A DNA stretch of 64,000 nt. Origin: Aphidius gifuensis. Lineage: Eukaryota > Arthropoda > Insecta > Hymenoptera > Braconidae. Location of the stretch: positions 11,102,177 through 11,166,176 of the forward strand of contig NC_057791.1 in assembly GCF_014905175.1 (NCBI RefSeq), given 5' to 3'. The translations under genes and the position numbers were made by a program. The notes under the pieces were generated by a model that was not told where the DNA came from, ran no database searches, and saw only the letters and a program-made list of their open reading frames with translations. Positions 44,200 through 56,490 of the stretch are shown here, piece by piece (the stretch's first letter is position 1; the number at the start of each line of letters is the position of its first letter).

Positions 44200-44647
44200 A
44201 GCTGTGTTCGATGGTCGTCTCGGCTCTGCACCCGTATTCAGAGGATGTTCTCATTAGGGCTTTTTTTTTCCGATGGTGGCGCTTGTGAACTTTTTATATA
44301 GATTTTACTGGATTTTACATGGAAAAGCTTCACAAGCGCCACCATCAATGAAACATCCTGGCTCTGGAGTCTGAATATCACCCACGGCTCATTTATGGCG
44401 CTAGCGACGTACGGTTGTTTGAAGAACTACAAAGGCACAAAATCTCAATACAGGTGCCTATCTATATCATCACTGTAAATAAACAATATTTATTGGGGCA
44501 TTAATACAGTGATGATATAGATAAGCACCTGTATTGAGATTTTGTGCCTTTGTAGTTCTTCAAACAACCGTACGTCGCTAGCGCCATAAGTGAGCCGTAA
44601 GTGAGACGGAACTGAGCCGAGACGACCGTCGACCATCGAACACAGCT
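44200..44647. mobile_element. AGCTGTGTTCG MITE with nested CACCCG MITE piece
   Basis: TSD ACT at 44197-44199 and 44648-44650. Contains a degraded CACCCG-type MITE near 44227-44375. It ends about 310 bases upstream of the OCRL-like start codon. Confidence 0.88.
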
Positions 44648-44959
44648 ACTATCTATAAGTCTATAACGTGCCAATATCGATTATCGACATCGTTCTTTTA
44701 TGGCTGGTTGAGTTTGTTGCTGTTAAACAATAAAAAACATAAATAATGAAAAATAATTATTATACCAATACAAAACATTTAAATTTTCTTATTTATTGTA
44801 TACTACATGAAAAGGCAATCTTTTTCAATTTCTGTAAATAAGACATAAATAAACAACAGTCTGACCACGAAAAAGAATTGAAATACTTTACTAAATTATT
44901 AATAATATTTGATTGTATTTGATAATTGAATCACGAAACTGTCTGTTAGCAAAATACAA
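44648..44959. promoter_or_regulatory. Presumed promoter and 5' UTR of the OCRL-like gene
   Basis: The only non-repeat DNA upstream of the start codon. Contains CGATATTATCGA-like text (ATATCGATTATCGACATCG), similar to DREF-type TATCGATA elements of insect housekeeping promoters; that link is an inference. Confidence 0.35.
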
Positions 44960-47900
44960 ATGGCTTCTTATGAACAAATGTCAATTGTTCAATCAAAGTT
45001 TACATCTGGTGAAACAGTTGAAACCGTATCCTTTTTTTTTTTTTTTTTCAATCAATGTTATCTTTAAATATACATTACTCTTGCCGAATCCTTAATATTG
45101 TTATAAAGACGATGAATGTTTTTTTATTAGAAGGAAGAATAAAAGAACCAAGATTATTAACGCTTGTGAAGAAAAGTCAAGCACACGCGTTGGTTTTGTT
45201 ATTAACATCAATAAATCCACCACAATTTTCCAGCGATTTGACAATTGAACGTGTCTTACCAATTGATCAAGATCTTAAATGTGATATCGGTAAGAAAAAG
45301 TATAACGTTCTTTATTCACATGCATTGCATTTACTATAAAATATTAACTTACGTATATCTTTAATTTTAAAGACCCTGGTGTACAAATGGGAGAAGACCG
45401 TGATTTGTACTTAAACATTTCAACGAAAAAACAAAAATTAGTTTTTGAAATACAGTCTGATACTGTAACGAGATTAAAAGTTTCCGAAATATTTCGTGCT
45501 ATTGAATGTAAAGTCACAAAAATTTACTTCTTACTTTTATTTCCAAATTTCAAGTACTTAAAATAATCAATAATTACTTTTTATAGCCTATCAAAAAAAC
45601 AAAAATCCATCATCAAACTATTTTTGGATCCAGAAATTAACTGGAAGCACGAGAAGTTTGGAGCCAGCTTATGGTGACGGAAATGACCATGTTGATCTAG
45701 TAAATAAATTATCAGACGTTTCATTTCGAAGTAAAATTTGATTTCTTCAATTGTCCTTTTTTTTTATTAACAGTTGGTGGATTTAGAGTCACCAGATTTA
45801 ATTGTACCAAGTCGAGGCATAGCAACCGGAAAAATACCAATCGCAGCACGTGAATCGGTAGTTCGTTATCAAATGAACTGTAAAAAAGATGACTATACTT
45901 TTACCGAGACGTTTAGAATTTTCATTGGTACTTGGAACGTGAATGGTCAGCCACCATCAAACGTCGTTCTTGAAGACTGGCTAAGCAACGACACTACCCC
46001 ACCAGATCTATATGCAATTGGATTTCAAGAATTAGACTTAAGCAAAGAAGCATTCTTATTCAATGACACACCCCGTGAAGAAGAGTGGCGTCAAGTTGTC
46101 AGTAAATCTCTTCACAAAAAAGGAAACTATAAGCAAATTGCTCTTGTTCGTCTGGTCGGTATGATGCTTATTATTTACTCTCAAAACTCTCATTCATATT
46201 TCATAAAAAATGTAACAGTTGACACTGTTGGAACCGGGATAATGGGTAAACTTGGCAATAAGGGAGGCGTCGCTGTCAGCCTTTTGATTCATAACACTTC
46301 AATTTGCTTTGTCAATGCTCATCTTGCCGCTCATAATGAAGAATATGATCGACGAAATCAAGACTACACAGATATTTGTTCAAGATTATCATTTACAAAT
46401 GCAACATCACAAAAAAATTTAAAGGATCACGATCAAATATATTGGCTTGGTGATTTAAATTATCGGATTAGTGAAATGGATGTTATTGTTGCTAAACAAT
46501 ACATTACTTCTGATAATTACAAACCGGTACTTCAAAATGATCAACTTGGTCAACAAAAATTGCTTGGTAAAATATTCCACGGTTTTCATGAAGCTGAGAT
46601 AACATTTAAGCCAACTTACAAATATGATCCAGGCACCGACAATTGGGATTCAAGTGAAAAAAATCGTTCACCAGCATGGTGTGATCGTGTGTTATGGAAA
46701 GGCGATAATATTACATCAATAGGATATAGAAGTCATCCTGGATTACGTATATCTGACCACAAGCCGGTCAGTGGTATATTCGATTCGCAAATTCGTGTTA
46801 TCGACATGATAAAATACCGTAAAATCCATGAGGAATTAATGAAAAAACTAGACAAATTGGAAAATGAATTTTTGCCCCAGGTCATGGTTGATACGAATGA
46901 GATAATATTTGATGTTTTAAAATTTCTCGAACGAAGTTACAAAGAACTCATAATCGCAAATACTGGACAAGTGCCAGTACAGTTTGAATTTATAAAAAAA
47001 TTAGACAATACTAATTATTGTAAAGACTGGTTGAGTATCAAACCATTTACTGGATTCATAAAACCTGGTGAAAAATGTGATGTTCAATTGGAAGTATTTG
47101 TTGATAAAAAATCAGCATGTAAATTAAATTCTGGTGAGGATACAGTGTATGATATATTGGTGTTGCATCTTGAGGGAGGAAAGGATATATTTATAACTGT
47201 TACGGGTAATTATGAAAGAAGTTGTTTCGGCTCGTCGATAGAAGCATTGGTACATATACCAGTTCCGATTAGGGAAATACCGGTCGGAAGGATCATAGAG
47301 CTGGTTCGTTAAAGAAACATTATAAATTATATGACAACTTTTTTTACATTTTTACGTTTGATTAGGAAAATAATAAAAATCCATCAGATGAACCGTATTC
47401 CGTACCTAAGGAAATATGGTTGTTGGTTGATAGATTGTATCGGCACGGTACAAAAACACCTGGACTCTTTGAAACACCTGGTTTACATAGTGAGATCACT
47501 GCCCTTCGAGATTGGCTAGATATTGGAAGCCCGGATCCCATGCGTATCCTTTTTAAGTAATTTTTTTTTGTTTTTTAAATTAGTAAATTTAATTTTCTCA
47601 ATAAAGTTTTTATGGTATAGCTGGTAGTGTTCATTCGGTTGCTGAATCATTGCTTTTGCTTTTGGAATCAACAGCTGAACCATTAGTACCATATAATTTG
47701 CACAGTGTTTGTTTTTCTGCTGCTGTTAATTATATACAATGTAAACAGGTAAACTATTTTTTATTATGTGAGGCTATTCTTACCCATTTCGAGTTTTCAT
47801 GGGTATTTATTTAATTTTTTTTTTACAGTTAGTGATGCAATTGCCGGAAATTCGAAGGACAGTTTTTCTCTATATTTCGTCATTTTTGCAAGAGCTTTTG

Positions 47901-48177
47901 AATCATTCTCAAGACAATGGTCTAGACGCAAAAACACTCGGTACGTTTTAATAAAAAACAATTCTATAAGTAACATCTCATTCAGGATTTTGAAAATAAT
48001 TTTTTTATGCATGTTATAGCAACATTATTTGGCTCAATATTTTTACGTGATCCACCAAGAAGTCGGGAAGATCGGAGTCAAAGAAACCGCACAACGCAAG
48101 CAGCATTTGACAGAAAAAAAGCGGCTTTCGTTTATCATTTTTTAGTCAATGATCAAAGTGATTTCCTTGGTCGGTAA
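44960..48177 (+). CDS. OCRL: Inositol polyphosphate 5-phosphatase, OCRL/INPP5B type
   Basis: Nine exons: 44960-45025, 45109-45289, 45373-45507, 45587-45699, 45774-47303, 47366-47543, 47621-47748, 47829-47940 and 48020-48177. All are phase-consistent and encode 866 aa, the length of OCRL/INPP5B. Order of domains: PH-like region (1-165), 5-phosphatase domain (about 205-505) with GTWNVNG at 217-223, WLGDLNYR near 388, PAWCDR near 464 and SDHKPV near 491, then an ASH domain (about 540-670) and a C-terminal RhoGAP-like domain (676-866). The enzyme removes the 5-phosphate of PI(4,5)P2 and related lipids on endosomes, Golgi and cilium base. All catalytic motifs are intact. The exon 5 donor (CTG|GTTCGT) is weak but needed to join the RhoGAP part. 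The N terminus (ETTMNVFLLEGRI) looks more like INPP5B; insects usually have one gene for both, so the symbol is provisional. Its 3' end faces the importin alpha gene. Confidence 0.95.
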
Positions 48178-48275
48178 ATATATATAGATAAAGTTTTTCA
48201 ACAACCTCGTATTTTACCACGGAAATTAATATGCAATAATAGTTATTAATATGCAGCATTTTGACAAAATCAGTA

Positions 48276-48281
48276 AATAAA
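48276..48281 (+). promoter_or_regulatory. Likely poly(A) signal of the OCRL/INPP5B gene
   Basis: AATAAA about 100 bases after the stop codon, in an AT-rich stretch. The position is typical, but there is no transcript evidence here. Confidence 0.45.
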
Positions 48282-49453
48282 AAGTGCCAGGATGACAATA
48301 CTAATTATCAAATTTATATCTCTTAACAAATTCAGTCAATCAATTTGACTTAAAAAATGGTAAAAGCAAAAATTCTTCAATATCAGTCGTTTAAGTATTT
48401 ACATGTATATTATTAAAAAACACGAAACTTCTCAAGATAACCTTGTATTTTTATAGTCATATCTAATAAACAATTTGAAACACCTCGCAAAGAGAAAGTA
48501 ATAATCTTGTGAAATCATTGTGCAAAAGTGAAATATAAGGTTGATTCCGAGTCGCATTCGCATACAAGTATTATATAGAGTCTTGATGAGCACATATACT
48601 GTAACGTTATATTTTGTTTGAACGGATACAACTATAGTCGTATACGTTTAAGTACTTTACAAGCGATGTTTATATCGTACAATAATAGAATGTATGCTTA
48701 ACTATGTTCATTTGTGTGTATCGCTCTTAAAACGTTAATTGTTTTAAAAATGGCAATTATTTATCACTAACTTTTTTTTTCAAAAAAACTACAAATTAAT
48801 AATAAATTCAAAATTTTCTACCAAAAAATAAAAATGTGCGGTTCACTTTTTCTCATGTATAATAGTTTTCGACATTTATTATCTCAGAAAATCCATGGGA
48901 AAAAAAATTGACAGTGTAGATATAATTATTTTATTCAAAAAATAAGATTATGAAAAAAAAATCATATCAAAAATTCAATTCTTCGAAAACGATATCAATA
49001 CAGGATTTTTTAAATTGACACATTTCTGTTTAAGTGTTTAATATTTCTAGTCATGTACTCTCAATGAATAAGTGGAGAAAACCTCTTGGGTATCAAAAGT
49101 TTATTACAAATTAATACATAGTGAAAAAAATATTAAACAAAGAGCATATAGAAATTGTTATGAAACAAAATAATTAAATATGTATTGAACTTGCAGAATC
49201 ACATATTTTCAAAAAAAAAAAAAAAGAAAAAAAAATTGAACCGTTGTATGCAAATTGAAGGTTTGGCGTAAAAGAATAATTATAGTAATAAAAATCGTAA
49301 AAAAAACTAACTAAAAAAATTGGTAACATATTTTTTTTCAAACGATTCAATAACAATATTATGTATGCATGATAAAAATCAAACTTGATGATTGATACGC
49401 AAAGGCTGATTTAAAGATTACATTTATGATCTCTTTTATGGAAAATATCAATG
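48282..49453. other. Convergent intergenic space between the OCRL-like and importin alpha genes
   Basis: Unique-looking AT-rich sequence with no recognisable gene, MITE or RNA. It probably holds the 3' UTRs of the two converging genes. It is one of the few longer stretches in the window free of inverted repeats. Confidence 0.6.
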
Positions 49454-51180
49454 TTAAAATTGGAAACCTCCTTGCTGATCTGTAGCTTGAAACTCAAGTT
49501 GTCCATCGACAGCTGTTGGTACAAGGTGATTATTTATGTCATCCTTTAATAGAGATAAATATAAATTAATATTAAAGAAAAAAAAAACTACAATCAACTA
49601 CTATCAACTTACTCCTTCGGAAAAAAATTTATCAATAATACCAACGGCTTTTTGATAAATTTTTTCATTTTCATGATGTTGAAGTGCTTCCAGTTTATCA
49701 AGCCCACCACATTCTTCAATAGCAACAGCAACCCGTTCAAGTTCACCCATTTTATCAGCAGCAGTCAAGATATTAACAATACCATCGAGTACAACTGATA
49801 TAGTTTTACCATCATTTGTATCCAATAAGTTACAATATGGTTCCAAAACGCCAGCTTGTATTAATGCAACAAGTTGTGGTACATCACCACCAGATGTCAA
49901 ATTAGTAACAGCCCATGCTGATTCTTTTTGTGATTTAAAATCACCATTTTTTAATACATTAACAAGTGGTGATAATATTTGTGCATCAATTACTTTTTGT
50001 ATTTGTTGTGGATTTCCAGCAGTTATATTACTGATTGTCCATGCTGCTTCTTTGACAATATTTGAACGACCATTGACTAATAGACCTCGTAATGCATCTA
50101 AACCACCAGCTTGTATTATTGCATCAGTTTGAGTATCATTACCAGTAACAATATTACCAACTGTTCTCAGGGCTGGTGTTAAAACCAAATATTCTTGTGA
50201 TCTTAATAAATGAACAAGTTTTGGTACAACGCCAGCATCGACAATCGTTTGTATTTTATCATTGGTACCATCACTTAAATACGATAACGCCCAGCACGTA
50301 TCAGCCAACATATCATTATCATCAGCGTCGAGTAAACGTGTTAAACATGGTAATGCAATTTTGACTGATTCAAATGATGGTGGTGGATTTTTATTTCTGC
50401 ATAAATTTGATATTGTCCATATGATATTACGTTTAAATGATAGTGGTGCTTCTGGTTTTATAAGATTAATCAATAATGGCAATGCACCATTCTCAAGTAC
50501 ACAATCACGTGTTTGTGGACCATCACCAGCTATATTACCAAGTGCCCATACTGCTTGTTCGGCAACATTTGATGCTGGTGATTTCAATAATTCGATAAAT
50601 TTTGGTATTGCACCACTGTTAACAACAATCATTGTTTGTTCACTAGTACCAGATGCAACGTTAGTTAATGCCCATGATGATTCAAATTGTAATGCTGGAT
50701 TCCAATGATTATCTAAAAATTGTATGCAACGTGGCACAATACCTTTATGAATCATTGAATCAATCGGTGGATGTTTTTCACGACTCAACATTTTTCTGCA
50801 TGCTTGCGTCGCTTGTAATTGAATTGTCTCATCACTGCAATTCATGCCACTGATAATGTCATCAATTGGCATTATTGGTGGTGAAGACGGCTCGTTATCA
50901 GATTTATTTAAATCTTCCGTATTAATTTCAAGATTACGACGTTTTAAAATTTGCTCGTCACGTTTTGCTTTTCTCAATTCTACTGATACTTCATTACGAC
51001 GTCTGCGTGCATCCTAATTAATAAGAAATTGTTTTTCATTTAGTGAAAAAATCTAAACTGTTCGAACAATTAGTTTAGAACCTATTTTATTTTATTTTTT
51101 TTTTTTTTGGTACTTACATCAGACTTCATGTTGTTTTTGAATTTTGCCAAACGGCTTGCGTGGCTCGTTTCTCCTGGCAT
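49454..51180 (-). CDS. Importin subunit alpha (KPNA2/Pendulin-like)
   Basis: Three exons: 51118-51180, 49613-51013 and 49454-49543, all phase 0, giving 517 aa, the usual length. Residues 22-48 form the importin-beta-binding segment (RRRRNEVSVELRKAKRDEQ, then LKRRN). About ten armadillo repeats follow, with the WxxxN ladder that holds nuclear localisation signals visible many times (WALTN, WALGN, WTISN, WALSY, WAVTN). The last exon encodes an acidic tail ending GGFQF, the end typical of KPNA2-type members, which contributes to CAS binding and recycling. The protein carries NLS cargo with importin beta through the nuclear pore. Phrases such as IVPRCIQFL, LSFKRNI and SNIVKEAAWT match the Drosophila Pendulin (importin alpha 2) type better than alpha 1 or alpha 3. 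A complete, ordinary gene. Confidence 0.95.
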
Positions 51181-51560
51181 TTTTTTTTATTTATCAAAAA
51201 CCGCAAAACTAAATACAAAAAACAATTAAATACTAATTTATTGCTGAACGGTTAATAACTACTTATTTAACACACCGATTTTTCAATTTATTCACGTAAG
51301 TAATTACTGAAACGCAAATTTTTGTATCGACTGAAAATTTTATTTTCTAAATGAGACAGAATGGCTAGAATTTTCGAGGGAATATAACGAGTCCTTTGTT
51401 TGTCGGTATAAAGCGGTGTATCCACGCTATAGAAATGCTTGCAAGATCTTGCAGCAGGGATGGGCATGTATAAAACATAGATCTAGGCTGCGTTCTTCGG
51501 CCAGTTCTTTTTCACGCATTCTGACCGCGCAGTTGCGCAGAAGTAAAGGAATCTAGGGGA
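51181..51560. other. 5' flank of importin alpha, then repeat fragments
   Basis: About 240 bases of unique DNA upstream of the importin alpha start; from about 51410 there are pieces also seen near 55890-56130 (CGGTGT, CCACGCTA) and a CGCAGTTGCGCAGAAG unit. No gene. Confidence 0.5.
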
Positions 51561-51561
51561 C

Positions 51562-52275
51562 GTTCCAACCATGGTAGAAATATACAGGTATGTCCATGCC
51601 TAGGACGAAAATAAAAATCTTCTGCGCAGACCATTGGCGGCCATCTTGTTTGCATGTGTGTAAATCTGTGTGTCCGTCATATTATTATTGTTGTACTATA
51701 TTAATTATTTATGTATGGCATGCTTAAAAGTTACATTAATCATAAATAAAAACTTTAAAAATATTATTTGATAATTCTACGTATTAATAGATGTTGCAAA
51801 ACAATTAGAAATTGAACTTTTACCTTTTCACAAAAAAACAATTTGGAAAAATAAAAGAAATTTTTACATATTTAGTTAACAAACTAGAAGTTTGGATAAA
51901 AAGAACAATATAAATATTGCACTGGATGCAATACAATGTTTGGTACATACTTGTACGTACATTTGACTCAGAGTTTTTAATAAGTAAATTATAGAAGATA
52001 AAAAAAAAAAAAAAAAGCAAAATAAGTTAAAAAAAATATGTAACAAAACTTAATATGTATTTTATTTTTTATTTTTTATATAATTAATCATGTGTTTATG
52101 TATTTTTATTATTTTAATCTTCTATTGAAATCATCTTTAATATGTATTTTAATTTATGATTTAAATAAAGTCGCGCCACTTTAGCCAATATGGCAACCGG
52201 TGGTCAGCACTTCTTATTGGCTTAAAAAAACGTATGCGCATGGACCTACCTGTATATTTCTACCATGGTTCCAAC
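51562..52275. mobile_element. GTTCCAACCATGGTAG TIR element
   Basis: GTTCCAACCATGGTAGAAAT at the left is matched inverted at 52250-52275, then CAGGTA and CATGCGC-type text. About 700 bp, AT-rich inside. The ATGGTAGAA..ACAGGTATG phrase also occurs at 3305-3335. Confidence 0.7.
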
Positions 52276-52720
52276 AATCAATAAGTGCTTTCTTTTGTGT
52301 ATTTATTTTTTTACACTTTAATGCGCATGATCATGCACATGCGCCTGTCATGCAAACTTGTTGAGAGAACAGTGGGGTCGAACGAATAATTTTTCAAAAA
52401 TAAGAATTAAAACATGGCTGATCCAGCCCCTCATGTCTTGCGCTGTTGCAAACTGACTTTTTGCTGACTGCGCATTCGATTGCGCATGCGCGAAAATAAA
52501 CAGGAAAAAAATAAATACACAAAAGAAAGTACCTACTGGCGTCAAACAAATAATTCTTGAAAAATAAAAATTGAAACATGGCTGATCCAGCCCCTCATGT
52601 CCTACGCTGTTGCAAACTGACTTTTTGCTGACTGCGCATTTGATTGCGCATGCGTGTAAATAAACAGGAAAAAAAATAAACACCCAAAAGAAAGCACCTA
52701 CTCGGAAATCCGGACCGGCG
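52276..52720. repeat. Tandem GCGCATGCG-containing repeat fragments
   Basis: Two direct copies of a segment of about 160 bp (AACATGGCTGATCCAGCCCC, GCAAACTGACTTTTTGC) at 52405-52530 and 52570-52700. The same segment appears once at 42675-42760. Open frames across it are repeat-derived. Confidence 0.7.
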
Positions 52721-53879
52721 CAGTAGATGAAAAAATATAGTGATAAAATAAACTTAAAAGTAACTAGAGATAAGTTACTGTAGATATTGTAAGCAACAAA
52801 AACAGCCATATTGCATATGCCATTTACTTTTGTTACTTATTACAGTTGTGAAAAGTATTTTTATAATTATTATTAATAATTAAACAATAATAATTTATTG
52901 TTTTGTGCCTATAAAATACATGAACAAAAAATCATGTCTACCACAACAAAATATCAAAAAATTTCTATGATCACAATCCCCCCAGTAAAATTTTTAAAGT
53001 ATATATGTGTGCGTTACACACACTTACAAACATTTGAAAACTCACGTGCTTTTTCATCTTTGCGCAAATGCGTGGTCATGATTCGCTAAAAAAAAATTGA
53101 CGAAAGAACACTGCCATAAGGTGTGTTCGTTCACTATTCACATCGAGCGTACGCACGGAGCGTATGCAAGGAAGCGCTAGAGTCGTGCGGTCATTTGAAG
53201 AAATTTTAGTAACTAAAATTTACTATTTATTTATTGTTATTTGTTTTTTCTAGCTCTTTCGTTCTCTTTATTCATGGAGTTTAACAAGGAGGGTAATTTG
53301 TGACGTCACACTGTGTATTGGCATAGGGAGCTGTTGAAGCTCACGGAATGGAGCAAGTCAGTACGTTTTTCTGCTGGTGATGACGCTAGTGGGACGAGTG
53401 CCCAAAGTCACATGTTGTTTTTGTTTATATATTTTTGTTTTTTTGTGTAGCTCAGTTAGAGTGGTTAGAGTAATGTCTTACATAACTTCATTATGTAAAA
53501 AAATAATACAACTACATAATAGGTACATTATTTATTTAACAAATAAAATTAAAGCAATTTATTTTAATAAAATAAACACCAAGGACAAGCAGTGTCTAAT
53601 GGAAAAAGATAAAGCTAAGGAATTAATGTTGCTTACCATATAGTTTCTTTATAGTCACATCAATTCTTTAGCTTCATCTTTTTCTTAGCTACTGTTTTCC
53701 TTTGGTATTTTTTTTATGATAATGAATTACTTTAATGTTAAATAAATAATTTTTCATAAAAAGATCATTCCAAATAAATTCTATTTCAATTGCATGTGAT
53801 GCAAATGTTGACATAAAAAATAATAATAGTCCAATTGAAGTATTGAAAAAAAAAACAAAAATGTTTATGATGACATTAA

Positions 53880-54420
53880 TGGACAGTGTTGGGTAGGTAA
53901 GATACCTCGGTATCTTACATGGGTAAGATACCATGTAAGATACTGTATCTTACATCATTGGTTTCATACATTGAGGTATCTTCCACTGCGTTCCCAGCGC
54001 CTCCTATGATTTTTAGTGGAACCTTCATGCCACAATTTTTTTTTTATTCGATAAATACATGTCATTTATTTATTAAATAAATAAAATTTCCAAGAACAAG
54101 CAGTAGCTAAGGAAAAGATGGAGCTAAGGAATTACAGATGCTGCAGTGGGTATAAGGAATCATTTTTTGAGCAACTGTAATTCCTTAGCCACGGATCTTT
54201 TCCTTAGCTACTGCTTTTCCTTGGACATTTTTATTTATTTTATGAATAAAATACATGTAAATTTATTTTTTTAAAATACAAATCTCCAAGGAAAAGCAGT
54301 AGCTGAGGAAAAAATGTAGCTAAGGAATATTAAGGTTGCCAAAGAATTATATTTTAAACCACATTATTTTTTTTAAGCATAATTCTTTGGCAACCTCAAT
54401 TCCGTAGTCAAAATTGTGAT
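53880..54420. repeat. TATCTTAC repeat and CCTTAGCTAC palindromes
   Basis: TTGGGTAGGTAAGATACC with ACATGGGTAAGATACCATG repeats (53885-53990), then hairpin units with TTCCTTAGC and GCAGTAGCT up to about 54410. Mirrors the block at 39870-40190. Confidence 0.8.
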
Positions 54421-54447
54421 GATGAAATTAAAACAATTTTTAAGGAA

Positions 54448-54729
54448 ATGATGGTGCCACAAAATAAACCTGATGTCAGACAATCATCTGAGCAAGTTGT
54501 AGCACTCATTACAAAGAAGAAGAACAAAACAACTCAAAACATAGTCTCCATTGACAAGATTATTGATACTAAAATATTATCAGTCTTAATTTTTCTTCCT
54601 TTCATTGTTATTCTTAAATATAATATGGAATCTACAGGTGTCGTTAATATTATTATACCCAATCATTATTTTTTATATTTCTTTTTATTTTCAATATTTA
54701 TCATTAAAATTTTTTTTTTTCAACTCTAG
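54448..54729 (+). other. Unassigned short open frame in the composite element
   Basis: The frame is open from about 54410. The first 55 residues (after MMVPQNKPDVRQSSEQ) are charged and look more protein-like than the surrounding DNA; the remainder is hydrophobic and A/T-driven. I recognise no family. It could be a scrap of a transposon protein captured between repeats, or chance. Confidence 0.2.
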
Positions 54730-55104
54730 TTCTATATGGGTTACTCAAATATTATATTTTTTTTGTTGATAACAATTTATTTATTTATATTAATTTATTG
54801 TTTATATTATTAATAATCAATTATATTAAACATCGAAATAAGTCTCTGATTTTGGACCTATCACGAAGCTTTAAATTTTGCGCATGCGCGTCGATGCCCC
54901 ACCCCCGTTTGGTTTTAAACCGGTTATTAACCGTTAATAACAGTTATTAACCATCAAAAAAATAAATAACCGGCTAATTAACAGCTCTAAAAAATGTAGC
55001 TAAGAAAAAGATGTAGCTAAAGAATTAATGTTGCCAAAGAATTATGTTTTAAGGAAATAATGTTGCTTTTTGAAAAAAACCAGAAACTTAGAAAAAATAA
55101 CGAA

Positions 55105-55178
55105 GTTCCCCCGCCGGGAATCGAACCCGGGTCTTTTGCTTTCCGGGCAAACGCCTTGACCACTAGACCACAGGGCTT
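55105..55178 (-). tRNA. tRNA-like sequence (likely pseudogene or SINE head)
   Basis: On the minus strand: box A-like TGGTCTAGTGGTCAAGG, a 5-bp anticodon stem TTTGC/GCAAA with loop CCGGAAA, and a perfect T arm CCGGGTTCGATTCCCGG. The body resembles tRNA-Glu/Gly-type genes. Oddities: position 33 is C rather than T, the apparent anticodon GGA would be Ser but there is no long variable arm, and the acceptor stem halves pair poorly. Short inverted repeats (AGAAACTTAGAAAA and inverse) flank it at 55081-55095 and 55185-55198. Probably not a functional tRNA. Confidence 0.55.
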
Positions 55179-55259
55179 CTTATCTTTTCTAAGTTTCATC
55201 AAGTTAACTCCGACGTCCTTCTATGCGTCAATTCATTTTTTGTCAACTGTAATTCCTTA

Positions 55260-55397
55260 CCCAGTTAAAAAAATTTCATGGAAACCGGAAAAAAGTCAAA
55301 TACACATCAAATGCTCATAGATATTATTATTATTCTATGAGCATTTGATGTGTATTTGACGCTTTTTCGTGGTTTCTGTGAGATTTTTAAAACTGGG
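55260..55397. mobile_element. CCCAGTT TA-target MITE
   Basis: 138 bp with ends CCCAGTT/AACTGGG and TA on each side; a near-perfect inner hairpin (GTCAAATACACATCAAATGC and inverse) closes around ATATTATTATTATT. It interrupts a CCTTAGCTAC unit, whose two halves rejoin exactly when it is removed. Tc1/mariner-type by TSD. Confidence 0.88.
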
Positions 55398-55700
55398 TAG
55401 CTACATCTTTCCTTAGCTACTGCTTGTCTTCGGGATTTTTATTTATTTAATGAATAAAATACATGTAATTCTATTTTTAAAAAATAAAAATGAACAAGGA
55501 AAAGCAGTAGCTAAGGAAAAGATGTGGCTGAGGAATTAATGTTGCTTAAAACATAATTTTTCTGGTCACATTAATTCCTTAGCTACATCTTTTCCTTAGC
55601 TACTGCTTTTCCTTGGACATTTTCACTTTTTAAAATGAATAACATGTATTTTTTTTGTTTAATGAATACGCGACTAAGGACAAGCAGTAGCTAAAAAAAA
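55398..55700. repeat. CCTTAGCTAC palindrome units
   Basis: Two hairpins of the dispersed family, continuing the unit interrupted at 55260. Confidence 0.75.
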
Positions 55701-55911
55701 TTATATGGTTGAAATTCGAGTTACTGAAAAATCACGTGGGTTTTATCCGTTTTATCCTGTTTTGAACGTTTTATCCATGGATAATTGTAAACAACTCAAA
55801 AACTCTCAATATTCCTATCCCTGTCTTGCGGCAAGATCTTTCATCACTAGATAATTACTAGAATTTTGGGACTAGAAAATCAGTCTTTAAAAGCCTTGCA
55901 AAGCGGTGTCT

Positions 55912-56082
55912 TCAGCACCAGTATTCACAGGGCAAATTTTATACAATTTAGAGCTTTTTTTTGCCGCTGATGGTGCTTGTAAACATTTTTTTTATATAGA
56001 TTTTACATACAAAAGCTTCACAAGCGCCGTGAGTGGTGAAAAAAACCCCAAAATAGTAATGCCTTGTGAATTGGACTGCAGT
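55912..56082. mobile_element. CAGTCC/CACC hybrid-ended MITE
   Basis: Left end CACCAGTATTCACAGGGC is of the CACCCG type and right end GAATTGGACTG of the CAGTCC type. The two versions can thus recombine or share one transposase. Confidence 0.7.
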
Positions 56083-56161
56083 CTCCACGCTACAAAACGG
56101 TGTCTCCACGCTACAGAAATCTCAAGCAAGTTCTTGCAGCAAGGTCTTGCCCGAAAAAAAT

Positions 56162-56490
56162 GAAACATGGGGTGCATTCCTTCAATAAAAAATTTTTTTT
56201 CGCTCTGCAATTTCGCCCTGTAATACCGACAAATAGCTAGAAACAGAAACAATGACAAAAGTGATATAATTTATCGGGTGCATTTCTTTAATAAAAATTT
56301 TTTTTTCGTTTTGCGATGTCACCCTGTAATACCGACTAAAAACTAGAAACAGAAACAACGACAAAAGTGATAAAATTCACTATTCCATATCCCAGACTTT
56401 ACAGTTTACGATAATGTGTGGTACGAGCTATGTGACAATAACAAACAATCACAACATGTCACTTTTCTATTTATTTCAGTTTGATATAAA
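56162..56490. mobile_element. GGTGCATTCCTTTAAT MITE fragments
   Basis: Two left halves in tandem (56162 and 56278) of the family complete at 6557-6929; the second continues to GATATAAA at 56490, where a hAT-like element interrupts it. The right half resumes at 57351. Confidence 0.75.

Noticed and set aside
43312..44201. Paired open frames with identical 64-88-residue products
   Set aside because: They come from the two inverted hAT-like foldbacks and their TIRs, not from genes.
45005..45010. Alternative exon 1 donor of the OCRL-like gene (TCTG|GTGAAA)
   Set aside because: It can splice in phase to an acceptor at 45162, but the 45025/45109 pair gives the ETTMNVFLLEGRI reading that matches the INPP5B N-terminal domain.
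52348..52809. 153-codon minus-strand open frame
   Set aside because: It spans two direct copies of a dispersed repeat and repeats itself internally; no known family.
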